A DNA stretch of 18,673 nt, taken from NCBI GenBank assembly GCA_910586175.1, contig CAJUIJ010000033.1, forward strand, positions 1-18,673. The letters run 5' to 3'. Below, piece after piece: positions 8,701-16,900 of this stretch (the stretch's first letter is position 1; the number at the start of each line of letters is the position of its first letter). The notes under the pieces were generated by a model. That model was given only the letters and a program-made list of their open reading frames with translations. It had not been told where the DNA came from and ran no database searches. The position numbers and the translations under genes are program-made. This DNA is from an uncultured Muribaculaceae bacterium. Its GTDB lineage: Bacteria > Bacteroidota > Bacteroidia > Bacteroidales > Muribaculaceae.

Positions 8701-9283
8701 GCTCATGAGAGCTAAGGCCTGTGCCGGCAGCCGGCGAATAGGGCTGTATGGTATATCCCTTATAAAGGTAGCCCTTCTTATAAAGCTGAGCGAGCAGCCA
8801 CCACACAGACTCTATATAGCGGTTATCGTAAGTGATATATGGATTGTCAAGGTCAACCCAATAGCCCATCTTGTGGGTGAGGTCAGTCCACTCCTTGGTA
8901 TACTTCATCACCTCTCGGCGGCAGGCAGCATTATATTCATCCACAGAGATTTTCTTGCCGATATCCTCCTTTGTGATACCGAGAGTTTTCTCCACGCCGA
9001 GTTCCACGGGGAGGCCATGGGTGTCCCAACCGGCCTTGCGCTTCACGTGGAAGCCCTTCATGGTCTTGTAGCGGCACACTATATCCTTGATGGTTCGGGC
9101 CATGACGTGATGGATACCGGGCATACCGTTGGCTGAAGGGGGACCCTCATAGAAGACGAAAGATGGGCAACCCTCGCGCTCCTTCATGGAACGTTCGAAA
9201 AGATTATGAGCATCCCAGTCGGCAAGCACCTCCTTATTGATATCGGAGAGGTTGAAGCGGGAGCTGTATTCCTTGAATTTCAT
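5726..9283 (-). CDS. ileS: Isoleucyl-tRNA synthetase (type 2 like, GIHH motif)
   Basis: The enzyme charges tRNA-Ile. At 1185 residues it is the long, class Ia form. The HIGH signature region reads PPSANGMPGIHHVMARTIKD (48-67), so the H-x-G-H positions are G56-I-H58-H59. KMSKR is intact (732-736). The editing domain is present, with TTTPWTLPSNTAL (234-246) and DDGTGIVHIAPTFGADD (377-393). EGVDQTRGWF (691-700) is typical of the catalytic core. After the anticodon-binding domain (about 815-970) the C-terminus resembles the type 2, eukaryote-like form and lacks the Cys-rich zinc module of E. coli IleRS. Type 2 enzymes are known for low mupirocin sensitivity. The ATG at 9283 lies 23 nt after ddl with an A-rich leader and no Shine-Dalgarno. 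The gene runs straight into lspA. Confidence 0.97.
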   Translation of the reverse strand: MKFKEYSSRFNLSDINKEVLADWDAHNLFERSMKEREGCPSFVFYEGPPSANGMPGIHHVMARTIKDIVCRYKTMKGFHVKRKAGWDTHGLPVELGVEKTLGITKEDIGKKISVDEYNAACRREVMKYTKEWTDLTHKMGYWVDLDNPYITYDNRYIESVWWLLAQLYKKGYLYKGYTIQPYSPAAGTGLSSHELNQPGCYRDVKDLTATVLFGIKDPKPEMTGWGKPCFMAWTTTPWTLPSNTALCVGPKFDYVAVRTFNPYTGEPLTVVMAEVLVNSYFKKEGKDKALSDYKAGDKVVPYEIVGKWKGTELEGMHYEQLMPWVKPTELVGDFSPAFVREYAEANPDKVYTVGNDKYVEISECAFRVILGDYVTTDDGTGIVHIAPTFGADDAKVAKAANIPSLFMINRRGETRPMVDLTGKFYLVDELATEFVDKCVDLPLYSQYAGKYVKNAYDPKYTVNGRYDEKAAGAAEDLNVELCIDLKKAGLVFRTEKHAHNYPHCWRTDKPVLYYPLDSWFIRTPQARERLMSLNESIKWKPASTGSGRFGKWLENVQDWNLSRSRYWGTPLPIWRTEDGREEIIIESVEDLCSRIDDSVAKGFMKSNPLRDKGFVPGLYTKENYELIDLHRPYVDDYILVSESGRPMKRESDLIDVWFDSGAMPYAQIHYPFENKELLDSGEVYPADFIAEGVDQTRGWFFTLHAIAGMVFDSVAYKAVISNGLVLDKNGNKMSKRLGNAIDPFDNIERFGIDPVRWYMISNSSPWDNLKYDEEGVAEVSRKLFATLHNTYKFLALYANVDGFTGTEKQVPLAERPEIDRWILSLLNSLIKEVEADLDDYEPTKAARAIDDFVNNNLSNWYVRLNRKRFWAGDMDQDKLAAYQTLFECLKTVALLMAPFSPFYADRLYADLMAPSAGEEYLSVHLADFPKADESAIDKRLEERMNLAQVITSNVLALRRKANLKVRQPLRTLLVPVMNDAQRDDLRAVEQILLGELNVKELKIVENEESGLVKRVKADFKKLGPKYGKIMKDLGKAITAMEQSQIAELEKDGEYKFENLPGEPVVTLADVEVIPEDIPGWLVANDGSVTVALDVTLTPELRNEGMARELINRVQNIRKSSDFEITDKVRVELSDLPSVREALSQFSDYVASQVLANEILLVNDLAGDGVVELDIDGEKVFARVSR

Positions 9284-9306
9284 ATATGTTGTTCTTTATT
9301 TTTAAA

Positions 9307-10503
9307 TTAATGTTTTGTACCCTTCGCACCCTTTGCGCCTTTCACACCACCGCCGAGGGCAAATATATTCTGGTCATAGGTGAAAGTCTTACGGTCGGTA
9401 GCACGCTTGCGCTTGAGAGCGAGAGCCACGAGCTTATCCATAAGCTGAGCGAACGAAATGCCGGTAGCCTCCCAGAGATAGAACGAGAGAGAGCCGGGAA
9501 TGGTGTTGATTTCGTTGACGTATACAGAATTATCCTTACGGTCCACCATAACGTCGATACGACTTACGCCGTGGCATGAAAGCACGCGGAAAGTCTCGCC
9601 GGCCATATGTCGTATTTTCTCGGTGAGGTCAGCGGGGAGTTCGGCGGGTATGCGCTTGTCGCTTGACTGCATGCCCTGGTTTGTCTTAGTGCCACCCATA
9701 TACTTATCTTCGTAAGAGAGGAACTTGCCGCTCTTGATGGGTTCCTCGAGCACCGAGCTCTGATGGTCATCGGCATCGCCAAGCACTGAGCAGTTGATTT
9801 CCTGAAGCTGCTCTATCATATGCTCCACAATGATGCGCTGGGAGAATTTCTCCGCGTTGTTGATTTTCTCAATGAGTTCATTACGGTTGGCGGCAGTGCC
9901 TATACCTACCGACGAACCGAGATTGGCCGGCTTCACGATAACCGGATAACCAAGTTTCTCCTCCACCCGTGCAATGATTGCCTCTTTGCCGGAGTTCCAT
10001 TCATTGTCGGTAAACCATACATAGTCTACCACGGGAATACCTTCAGAACGGAGAATCATCTTCATCGTGATTTTATCCATGCCATTGGCAGAAGAGAGGG
10101 TGTTGCAACCGGCAAAAGGAATGCCTATAGTCTCAAGCAGACCTTCGAAGATGCCATCCTCGCCATTTGTGCCATGCAGCACGGGGATAGCCACATGGAG
10201 TTCTGCCACTACAGGGTTCTTCTTGGCAAATAGACCGGTGTGAGCCTTATAGAGGTTATAGTCACCATATTCGGGGCGCATGAACACCTCGTCAGCCTCA
10301 GCCACAAGCTTATTCAGGTCGCGATAATTCTTGAGGTCAAGAAGGTTCGCCCCGGTGTACCAACGGCCCTGCTTGGAAATATAAATAGGTATAATACTAT
10401 ACTTATTGGTGTCGAAAGCGTTAATGGCCTGGAGAGCCGAGATGACGGAGATTTCATGCTCCACAGAGCGACCTCCGAAGAATACTGCTACGTTAGTCTT
10501 CAT
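9307..10503 (-). CDS. ddl: D-alanine--D-alanine ligase
   Basis: This ATP-grasp enzyme joins two D-Ala for peptidoglycan precursors in the cytoplasm. The ATG at 10503 gives MKTNVAVFFGG, the normal N-terminus; a GTG 36 nt upstream only adds an unusual extension. The protein has 398 residues. Visible blocks are GGRSVEHEIS (substrate-binding E15), PVLHGTNGEDG, FAGCNTLSSANGMDK, the ATP-grasp segment VKPANLGSSVGIG (190-202, S197/S198), the omega loop with SYEDKY (263-268) and VNEINTIPGSLSFYLWEA (329-346). A Tyr in the omega loop fits D-Ala rather than D-lactate as second substrate, but that is inference. The C-terminus ends in a Gly/Lys/Ala tail (384-398). A promoter candidate lies about 100 nt upstream, so ddl probably opens the operon that continues through ileS and lspA. 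Confidence 0.95.
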   Translation of the reverse strand: MKTNVAVFFGGRSVEHEISVISALQAINAFDTNKYSIIPIYISKQGRWYTGANLLDLKNYRDLNKLVAEADEVFMRPEYGDYNLYKAHTGLFAKKNPVVAELHVAIPVLHGTNGEDGIFEGLLETIGIPFAGCNTLSSANGMDKITMKMILRSEGIPVVDYVWFTDNEWNSGKEAIIARVEEKLGYPVIVKPANLGSSVGIGTAANRNELIEKINNAEKFSQRIIVEHMIEQLQEINCSVLGDADDHQSSVLEEPIKSGKFLSYEDKYMGGTKTNQGMQSSDKRIPAELPADLTEKIRHMAGETFRVLSCHGVSRIDVMVDRKDNSVYVNEINTIPGSLSFYLWEATGISFAQLMDKLVALALKRKRATDRKTFTYDQNIFALGGGVKGAKGAKGTKH

Positions 10504-10563
10504 TTTCAATACTTTAAGTGCACCGAAGCCAAGAGCCACGATACGTCTAAACCTGTATTAGTA

Positions 10564-10582
10564 TCGGACTCAAAAAGTCCGA
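10564..10582. other. Leader hairpin upstream of ddl
   Basis: A 7-bp perfect inverted repeat (TCGGACT / AGTCCGA) encloses a 5-nt loop. It lies between the candidate -7 box and the ddl start, so it would form within the first 30 nt of the transcript, about 60 nt before the ATG. It could stabilise the mRNA 5' end or take part in regulation. There is no T-run and no long leader, so no riboswitch is claimed. Confidence 0.6.
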
Positions 10583-10595
10583 ATGATTCAATCTG

Positions 10596-10627
10596 CAAAT
10601 TTACCAAATTTTTGGCTAAGATGCAAT
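10596..10627 (-). promoter_or_regulatory. Candidate Bacteroidota promoter for ddl operon
   Basis: On the minus strand TAAATTTG (10603-10596) matches the Bacteroidota -7 consensus TAnnTTTG exactly. ATTG (10627-10624) matches three of four bases of the -33 element TTTG, with a 20-nt spacer, within the usual 19-21. The expected start is near 10589, giving a leader of about 85 nt before ddl. The placement between a stem-loop ending the previous unit and the first gene of the next supports it. No experiment is visible here. Confidence 0.55.
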
Positions 10628-10634
10628 ATAATAT

Positions 10635-10659
10635 AATGAATAACTAAAAATGAATAATT
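10635..10659. repeat. Short A/T-rich direct repeat upstream of ddl
   Basis: AATGAATAACT (10635-10645) and AATGAATAATT (10649-10659) are direct repeats with one mismatch, 14 nt apart start to start. They lie just upstream of the candidate -33 element of the ddl promoter. They could be an UP-like A/T tract or simple sequence drift; no function is claimed. Confidence 0.5.
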
Positions 10660-10712
10660 AATAACTGCGCTACGCGTCGGCATTTTCTTGTTGTCGTCGC
10701 TCATATCTGCAA

Positions 10713-10743
10713 TGAGGGTGTACCAAAATTTGATACACCCTCA
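10713..10743 (-). terminator. Stem-loop after the 1036-residue secreted protein gene
   Basis: A perfect 10-bp stem (TGAGGGTGTA / TACACCCTCA) with an 11-nt loop begins 24 nt past the stop codon of the upstream gene and before the ddl promoter. Position and stability suggest a transcription end or an mRNA 3'-end stabiliser. No T-run follows on either strand, so it is not a textbook intrinsic terminator. Confidence 0.55.
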
Positions 10744-10766
10744 CTTATGGTAGAAAAATGGAACTA

Positions 10767-13700
10767 TTATCGATTTGCCATTATCTTAGCGGTCTGGAGT
10801 TGTCCGGCGGCATTTTCGGTTCTTACTATGTATAGGCCGGCTGCAAGACCTTTCAGGTCTATCTGCGAGGTGTTTGTCGCTGTGGCCACTGTAATTCCGT
10901 TGGCGGCAAACACTTCTATGCGCTTCATCACTTCTGCAAATATTAAGCTACCTTCATTGCTTATATATGAGGCTGCGCCATCTGCCACTGATTTCATACC
11001 AGACTTTGACGAGTGTTTCAATGAGAGCGAGTGTATGTTGATACCCTCATTATTATCAGATGCGAGTTCGAGTTTCAGTCTGTACTTTCCTACTTCTGGA
11101 AGATTCAGCACCACATTAGACGATGCCGGACTATCGATAGGGGCATTGACCGTCACTCGCTTGATGAATATTGGCTCGGGTGCATCTGCACTCTCCGCTT
11201 CTATCGATTCAGTAGCGAGAGGCGACTCTTCTTCAGGAGCCGGCTTTAGACCGCCCAACTTGATGGCATACACATCAAGGGCCTCCTCTTGCGCCTCATT
11301 GTCGCACGAGAGTGTCATATCAAGTTCCACCACAGGTTTCTCCACATCTTTTGTATAGAAAGGAGGCAATGTGGTATAATAGGAACCGGCACCATAGTCA
11401 TCACCCTTGCTATAGCAAGATAAAGCCGACTTCTCCTCAGCAATGATAAAGCCTCGCGATTCCCAGCTGTCGGTTGAGGTTTCATTATCAAAAGATGGGG
11501 TGTAAGGAAGTTCCACACAGTCGCCTAACACTTTCGTGCTGTAACCTACGGTAACGGCACCTTCCATCTCGCCATTCAATGCGCTTATGGCATAACGGTA
11601 TACGTTCCATGGAAGTTCGAGCGAAGCCTCGTCAACAAACGAACCGCCTGAGCATTCGCCTGCAAGCACCTTCTCTGCATCTGCATCCTTGCCTGCGATT
11701 CGGTAGATGCGATACTTCAGATTTTCCATATCCACATAGCCATTGTGCAAGGCAACGGTACCGCTCAATTCAGTCCATGAGAGGAGTGCAGCTCCTCGCT
11801 CGTCAGTATCAAGCGAAATCGAGAAACCGGAAACGCTCTTGGGATAATCGTAACCGACCCACATCTTCTGCGACTCCACGACGTTAGACTCATTATCGCC
11901 CAGCTTAGCCACTACAGAATATGTATAATTGTTCTCTACAGGAACGTCGTCAATAAAGTCTACAGCGCTTCCGGGCACACACTCCTCCCCTTCGATAGTC
12001 TTCACGATCACCGGCTGAGCATCCTCACCCTCTGCGAGTCTTGATACTGTAACCGACGAGAGTTCGCTGAGCGAAGCGCCACTGTTGGTCTTATCGGGGA
12101 TAGTGAAAGAAATGGATACTGACTTTGCACCGGTCGCATCAGGCACCACAGAGAAATCAGCTACATCAGCCGGGAGCGAGATGGACTCCTCCACACATAT
12201 ATCATCGAGGAAGATCCGGTTATAGTTCATGAACTGAGCCTGGAAGCCGATGTTGTAATTGCCGGAAGTCTCGGGCGTGAAGAAAGCCTCTACAGTCATC
12301 TTCTCTGATTCACCCTTATTTATATTTACCTTCGCAATCTGAGCCTGGGCATCAAACGATGCAGAAGAGCCGGCAGTGATAACCAGGTCTTGCGGCACCG
12401 GTTCTGTCCATCCTCCATATCCATACCAATCATCATCGTCTTCATCTTCATCTACCCATGAGAGAGCTGAAATGCGATAGGTATGTCCGGCTTCAAGCTT
12501 GAGCGGAGGAGTCATGACATTTGACTTGGAGCTTGAATAGCTGGAAGTCTTGAATTGCAGATAACCGGAATAGTTTCTTTCCCATTTATAGGAATTGTTG
12601 GTGGCAATCACCGTGAAAGTGTCGAGCGAAGAGGATTGGCTGAAATCTTCGGTGAATGGCAGAGTCATAGATCCGCCGCCAAACATCGGACCAACCTTGC
12701 ATTCAGCAGACTCAACACCATTGTAAACTACAAACAGACGGTAGGTATATTTACCCGGGCCATCAACCTCTGCGTCTACATATGGGGAATCGCCTTGATA
12801 ATTCTCGGTAATCACTACCGGCTCTTCACTATCCTTCTGGCGTGTGATTTTTATAAAAGCCTTCTCGCTATCAATCCAGCCACCGTTGTAGCCCTCTATG
12901 CGCTTCGTGAAGCTGATGCGGAAGCCATTGTCGAGAGGTTCGAGCTTGGCTTGGTTTGCCACAAGGTTGAGGCACTTCGAGTCCTCCCCTATCCAGTTGC
13001 TCTGAGTGGATTGAGGGGTGGGGTTTACACCATCTCCCAGATAAGTCTGCAAGAAATAATAATACTTGCCCGGCTCCGGGACATCATTATCTACCACTGA
13101 GGTCTGTTCACCCGGGACTCCATCAGTGATATCGGCCACGAGGTGAGCCTCTGACACGCTAAACGAGGAGGATGTCTGACGATAGAGCTTGCCACATACT
13201 GCCGAAAGGGTGACACCACCGTCGGTCTTGGTGGGCCAAGTCCAGGATATTGTGGCCTTGAGTTCCGGACCGTCAGGACGGGTGGCACTCATGCCTGTGA
13301 CCTTCTGCGGGAAATCGACCTTAAGGTCTGCCGTAATCGTCTTGACCATGAAATATGATACGTCACGGTTTTTGCCGCCACGAATCACCACGCCAAATCG
13401 ATATGTGCCATCTTGCGTCACCTTGAACTCTGTATAGGAGGTGGCAGAGGGTTTGTCGGCAAAGATGGGTGTAGTCTGATTTAGGGGATTATAACATGTC
13501 AGATCGCTTGTGCCGATAGTTGAATAATTCTCATCGTCGAGAGTATAAGCAAACATGAAGGCCATGTCGTGATTATAATCGGATGATGTGACCGAAGCCC
13601 GGAGCAGATAAGTGTCGCCGGCGCTCAGTTGCACCGCCTCATCTACAAACAAGCCTTGACCGTCGCCACGCGTATCATCGCCACTGCCATAAGAGGAATA

Positions 13701-13877
13701 GCCGTAACGTGGATGCGCCTGATAATAAGTTTGATCTCCTGTGACAAGTTCCCAAGGCGACCCATCCTTGTTGATCTGCAACCAATCGGCCGACGCGTCG
13801 TAAGTTTTAGCGGTGGCTCCCGCAGAACATAGGAGCATTGCGGAGGCAAGTGCCGCTGTGGAGTAAAAATGTTTCAT
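10767..13877 (-). CDS. Large secreted mosaic protein with T9SS sorting domain
   Basis: This is a predicted secreted or surface protein of 1036 residues. The ATG at 13877 starts a clear signal peptide (MKHFYSTAALASAMLLCSAGATA, cleavage after about residue 23); the longer frame from a TTG only adds non-signal sequence. The body consists of beta-rich modules: an N-terminal domain (about 25-180), fibronectin-III-like repeats (about 190-300 and 575-785), and two beta-sandwich modules opening with LPFTEDF (about 406) and ELPYTPSF (about 789), like the cleaved-adhesin / choice-of-anchor domains of gingipain-type proteins. An eight-residue acidic run (476-483) and an acidic linker (about 879-903) stand out. 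The last 65 residues, ending KGLAAGLYIVRTENAAG then a basic tail, fit a type A T9SS C-terminal domain. No catalytic motif is seen. It follows a related 1527-residue gene by 69 nt. Confidence 0.85.
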   Translation of the reverse strand: MKHFYSTAALASAMLLCSAGATAKTYDASADWLQINKDGSPWELVTGDQTYYQAHPRYGYSSYGSGDDTRGDGQGLFVDEAVQLSAGDTYLLRASVTSSDYNHDMAFMFAYTLDDENYSTIGTSDLTCYNPLNQTTPIFADKPSATSYTEFKVTQDGTYRFGVVIRGGKNRDVSYFMVKTITADLKVDFPQKVTGMSATRPDGPELKATISWTWPTKTDGGVTLSAVCGKLYRQTSSSFSVSEAHLVADITDGVPGEQTSVVDNDVPEPGKYYYFLQTYLGDGVNPTPQSTQSNWIGEDSKCLNLVANQAKLEPLDNGFRISFTKRIEGYNGGWIDSEKAFIKITRQKDSEEPVVITENYQGDSPYVDAEVDGPGKYTYRLFVVYNGVESAECKVGPMFGGGSMTLPFTEDFSQSSSLDTFTVIATNNSYKWERNYSGYLQFKTSSYSSSKSNVMTPPLKLEAGHTYRISALSWVDEDEDDDDWYGYGGWTEPVPQDLVITAGSSASFDAQAQIAKVNINKGESEKMTVEAFFTPETSGNYNIGFQAQFMNYNRIFLDDICVEESISLPADVADFSVVPDATGAKSVSISFTIPDKTNSGASLSELSSVTVSRLAEGEDAQPVIVKTIEGEECVPGSAVDFIDDVPVENNYTYSVVAKLGDNESNVVESQKMWVGYDYPKSVSGFSISLDTDERGAALLSWTELSGTVALHNGYVDMENLKYRIYRIAGKDADAEKVLAGECSGGSFVDEASLELPWNVYRYAISALNGEMEGAVTVGYSTKVLGDCVELPYTPSFDNETSTDSWESRGFIIAEEKSALSCYSKGDDYGAGSYYTTLPPFYTKDVEKPVVELDMTLSCDNEAQEEALDVYAIKLGGLKPAPEEESPLATESIEAESADAPEPIFIKRVTVNAPIDSPASSNVVLNLPEVGKYRLKLELASDNNEGINIHSLSLKHSSKSGMKSVADGAASYISNEGSLIFAEVMKRIEVFAANGITVATATNTSQIDLKGLAAGLYIVRTENAAGQLQTAKIMANR

Positions 13878-13898
13878 GATTAAAAAGTTTAGAAATTC

Positions 13899-13935
13899 TG
13901 CGGAGCGGATAGCGAACAACACTCACCGCTCCGCA
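13899..13935. other. Intercistronic hairpin between the two large secreted protein genes
   Basis: A perfect 10-bp stem (TGCGGAGCGG / CCGCTCCGCA) with a 17-nt loop lies 11 nt past the stop of the 1527-residue gene and 21 nt before the next start codon. On the minus strand T6 precedes the stem and no T-run follows directly, so it is not an efficient intrinsic terminator. It may partly uncouple or differently stabilise the two cistrons. No promoter is seen in the 69-nt gap. Confidence 0.65.
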
Positions 13936-13946
13936 AAAAATGGAAA

Positions 13947-16900
13947 TTATCTTACAATTAGCTTGGCAGTGACATCGCCACACTTCACCACATAGACACC
14001 ACGGTGGAGCATATAACGCACACTGTCGGAAGCTACCTTCTCATGCACATAGACTGCACCGGTGGCATCTGACACCATGATACTGTCACCGGCATGGCCT
14101 GTCACGAGAATGCCGTCGCTGAGCACACGGATTGAGCTAACGGTGTCAACAACGTTCTCTACGCCGCTGCCATCTTCTGTCCATACGGAGACGGGGGCAC
14201 CCTCCACACGCTCATCTCCCACCATGGCGGTGCTTCGCACAGTGTAGAGTACAGGCTCGCTGAAATCCACATTCTTATCGACGTAGCTCAATTCTTTGGT
14301 CTGCGAAGCGATAAGTTCGCCGTTGCGATACAGATTGTAGCCATCCACAACGGCAATGGGATTTGCCGCATCATACACTATGTCGTCAATGCGCAAGCCG
14401 AATTGGTCAGCACCATCCAGACCATGATGATGAAGTGCGAAATACTTTGCATCGGCCGGAAGCGTAAACTCATACTTCTTCCACTCACGAGTGTCGGGAG
14501 CAATCTCGGCATTGGGGAGCTGCACGAAGTCTTCAGGATTATCGCCGGTGGTCGAATACATCACTCTAAGCACCTCGGCATACTGCGGGTCGAGAATGTC
14601 AACCCACAAGCTTACATCAGAGCCTGGCACAACTTCGGGTGAAATCAGCCAGTCATCGGTCTTCCCCTTGGTCGATGAGAGACCCACGAGATACTGCTCT
14701 CCGCTGCGAGTAGAGAGAAGAGGATTGGTATTGCCGGCGAGGTTGAACACCTGGAAAGCCTTGGGCGTGTACTTGCCGGGATAAGTCAATTCGGAAATCG
14801 ACCATACATTATTATAGTCGCGGTCGATATTCTTGAAGCCACGTATATTTTCGCCATATGTCCAGGCGTCGGCAAGCTCGAACGACTCAATGTCGCGGGC
14901 TTTGCCCCAAGAGAGGGAGGCACCATTGCCTACTTTCTCAACCTTTATAAACTCAGGCGAAGGAATCTGAGCCGCAAGCACCTGGAGCGACTTCTCCATT
15001 TCAGTCACCGCGACTTCGGGCTGACCTGCTACTGAGAAACGTGCAAGCACATTTCCGACGTCGACATTGCGCGGAGTATATTTGAAATCAAGTCTTACCT
15101 TTTGCGAAGCGGTGATAATACGCGGTGCATTCTCGGCAGTCAGATTACCTATTATGCCATTGTCGCCCACAAGAGTCATGGTGTATGCAGGCATCTCAAG
15201 GTCGTTGGTTCCGGCATTCTCGAGAACTATGCTTAACTCATAAGGTTCGCCTACCACTGCTCTTGAATTACCCTCCATAGCCGATATGGTAATCATGTTT
15301 TCGGGATAATTTGACACCGAATAGCTATCCATCAGCATATATTGTGTATAGTCAGAGAGTTCGCAATGTACGGCCAATTGCACCCAGCCCACGTTCTGAC
15401 ATTGTGAGGGGAGGGTGATGAGCTTATGCTCCCAGCCGTTGCCATCTTCGGGAGAGAATTGGGCGATGGGTGAAAGCTCCATATTGGGCGACTCGGCATA
15501 GATAGTTACGAACTGCGGAGAGATGGAACCGAAAAAGAGGCTGAAATCAGCCTTGGCATTGTGGGCACCCTTGGTGGAGAAACGCGGGAGCATGAGCTGC
15601 GTGCTGCCCATCCATGTGGCATAAAGCGCCACACCCGAATCGTTGGAAGCCTCATCGAGCAAGTCTCCAGGGTCAGTGAAGCCCCACGAGCAATAATCCT
15701 CACCGAGCTGCTGGATAGTGACAGGCTCGTATTTCATAATCACATCTTCACCTTGCAATGCGTAAACCTCTTTCAATGGAATCTGGAAAGGAGTGCCGAG
15801 ATGCACGCCGAATGTGTGCATCACCTCGCTATAACCTGCCACGTTTTGCACGGCCAGGCCAAACTGATATAGATCTTGCGCATCGGTGGAGGCCACGCTG
15901 AAACTCCACTCTCGCAAAGCACCGATATTTTCAAACGGACGCCATTCCTCGGCCACACGGCGATAGATTATGACATCACCGGCCTCTCCGGCAAACTGTC
16001 CGAGTTCGTTAAGCTCAGGCACCGTGACATTGACCTTGAGTGTCAGGTTATCGTCAGTAGCTGTGGCGGAGACCTCGGGAGTGGCCGGACGATAGACTCC
16101 TGTGTAGATGGGAAGCTCGGCCACGAGGCCTTTACCTGCATCGGTAGAGGTAGTCACCTTGATTATATTCTCGCCCTGAAGAGTAGGCACAGCGAGTTTC
16201 ATGCTCGCGCCCGGAGCACCTGTTATGGAAACTTCACCGGCACCGGCGTCGGCAGTCGCCGTGACAACAGTAGACTCTGCGAGGTTGCCGCCGGTGACAT
16301 TGGCTGTGGGCATCACGAACGATATATTAGCCACCAGCTCACCACGCTCGCCCGGAGTGCCCGCCAGGAGAGACACTGCTGCGGGGGCATCGGCTGTTGC
16401 ACCGGCCTCTTCCACGTTGAAGTTACGGGCATAGAGCCTGAACGAATTTAAAGGTGAAGTATAATGAATGCCGATATACCAAACACCGGCTTCAGGCACT
16501 GAGAAGATGGTCTCCGAAGTCTCGAAGTTTGGCTTGCGGCTCACTGTTTCACTCTCCCGTATCACCACTGCATCAGTTGAATTGGGATTGCGGGTAAGGG
16601 TTACTTCATAAGTTTCGGGAGCGGTGAAAGGATGGTCGCCGGTCCAGACATCCATAGAGAGGCGATACATCTGATCTTTGTCGGCAAAATTAATGGCGGG
16701 AAGGAAGAGCCATTCGTCAGAAAGATTGCCGGTAGAAGAGGCCAAAGGCGCAAGGCAATAGAACCCTCCGGTGTGTGCAGTTTGGTCGTCATAACGCCAT
16801 CCACGCAACGGTTCGGCATTGAGAGGGTCGCGCTGATATGCGAACAAGTCAATCATGGACTGCTCGAGGTCGCCGGTAGCCGGATCTGCCTTGATTGAGA

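Noticed and set aside
10504..10539. Earlier GTG start for ddl
   Set aside because: MKTNVAVFFGG is the usual Ddl N-terminus; the extra 12 residues have no counterpart in the family as I know it.
10747..11358. 203-codon plus-strand frame over the end of the 1036-residue gene
   Set aside because: It is Ser/Ala-rich, without motif, and antisense to the T9SS C-terminal region of a convincing gene.
13878..13922. N-terminal extension of the 1036-residue protein from a TTG start
   Set aside because: The extension precedes a normal signal peptide that begins with its own ATG and would cover the intercistronic hairpin.
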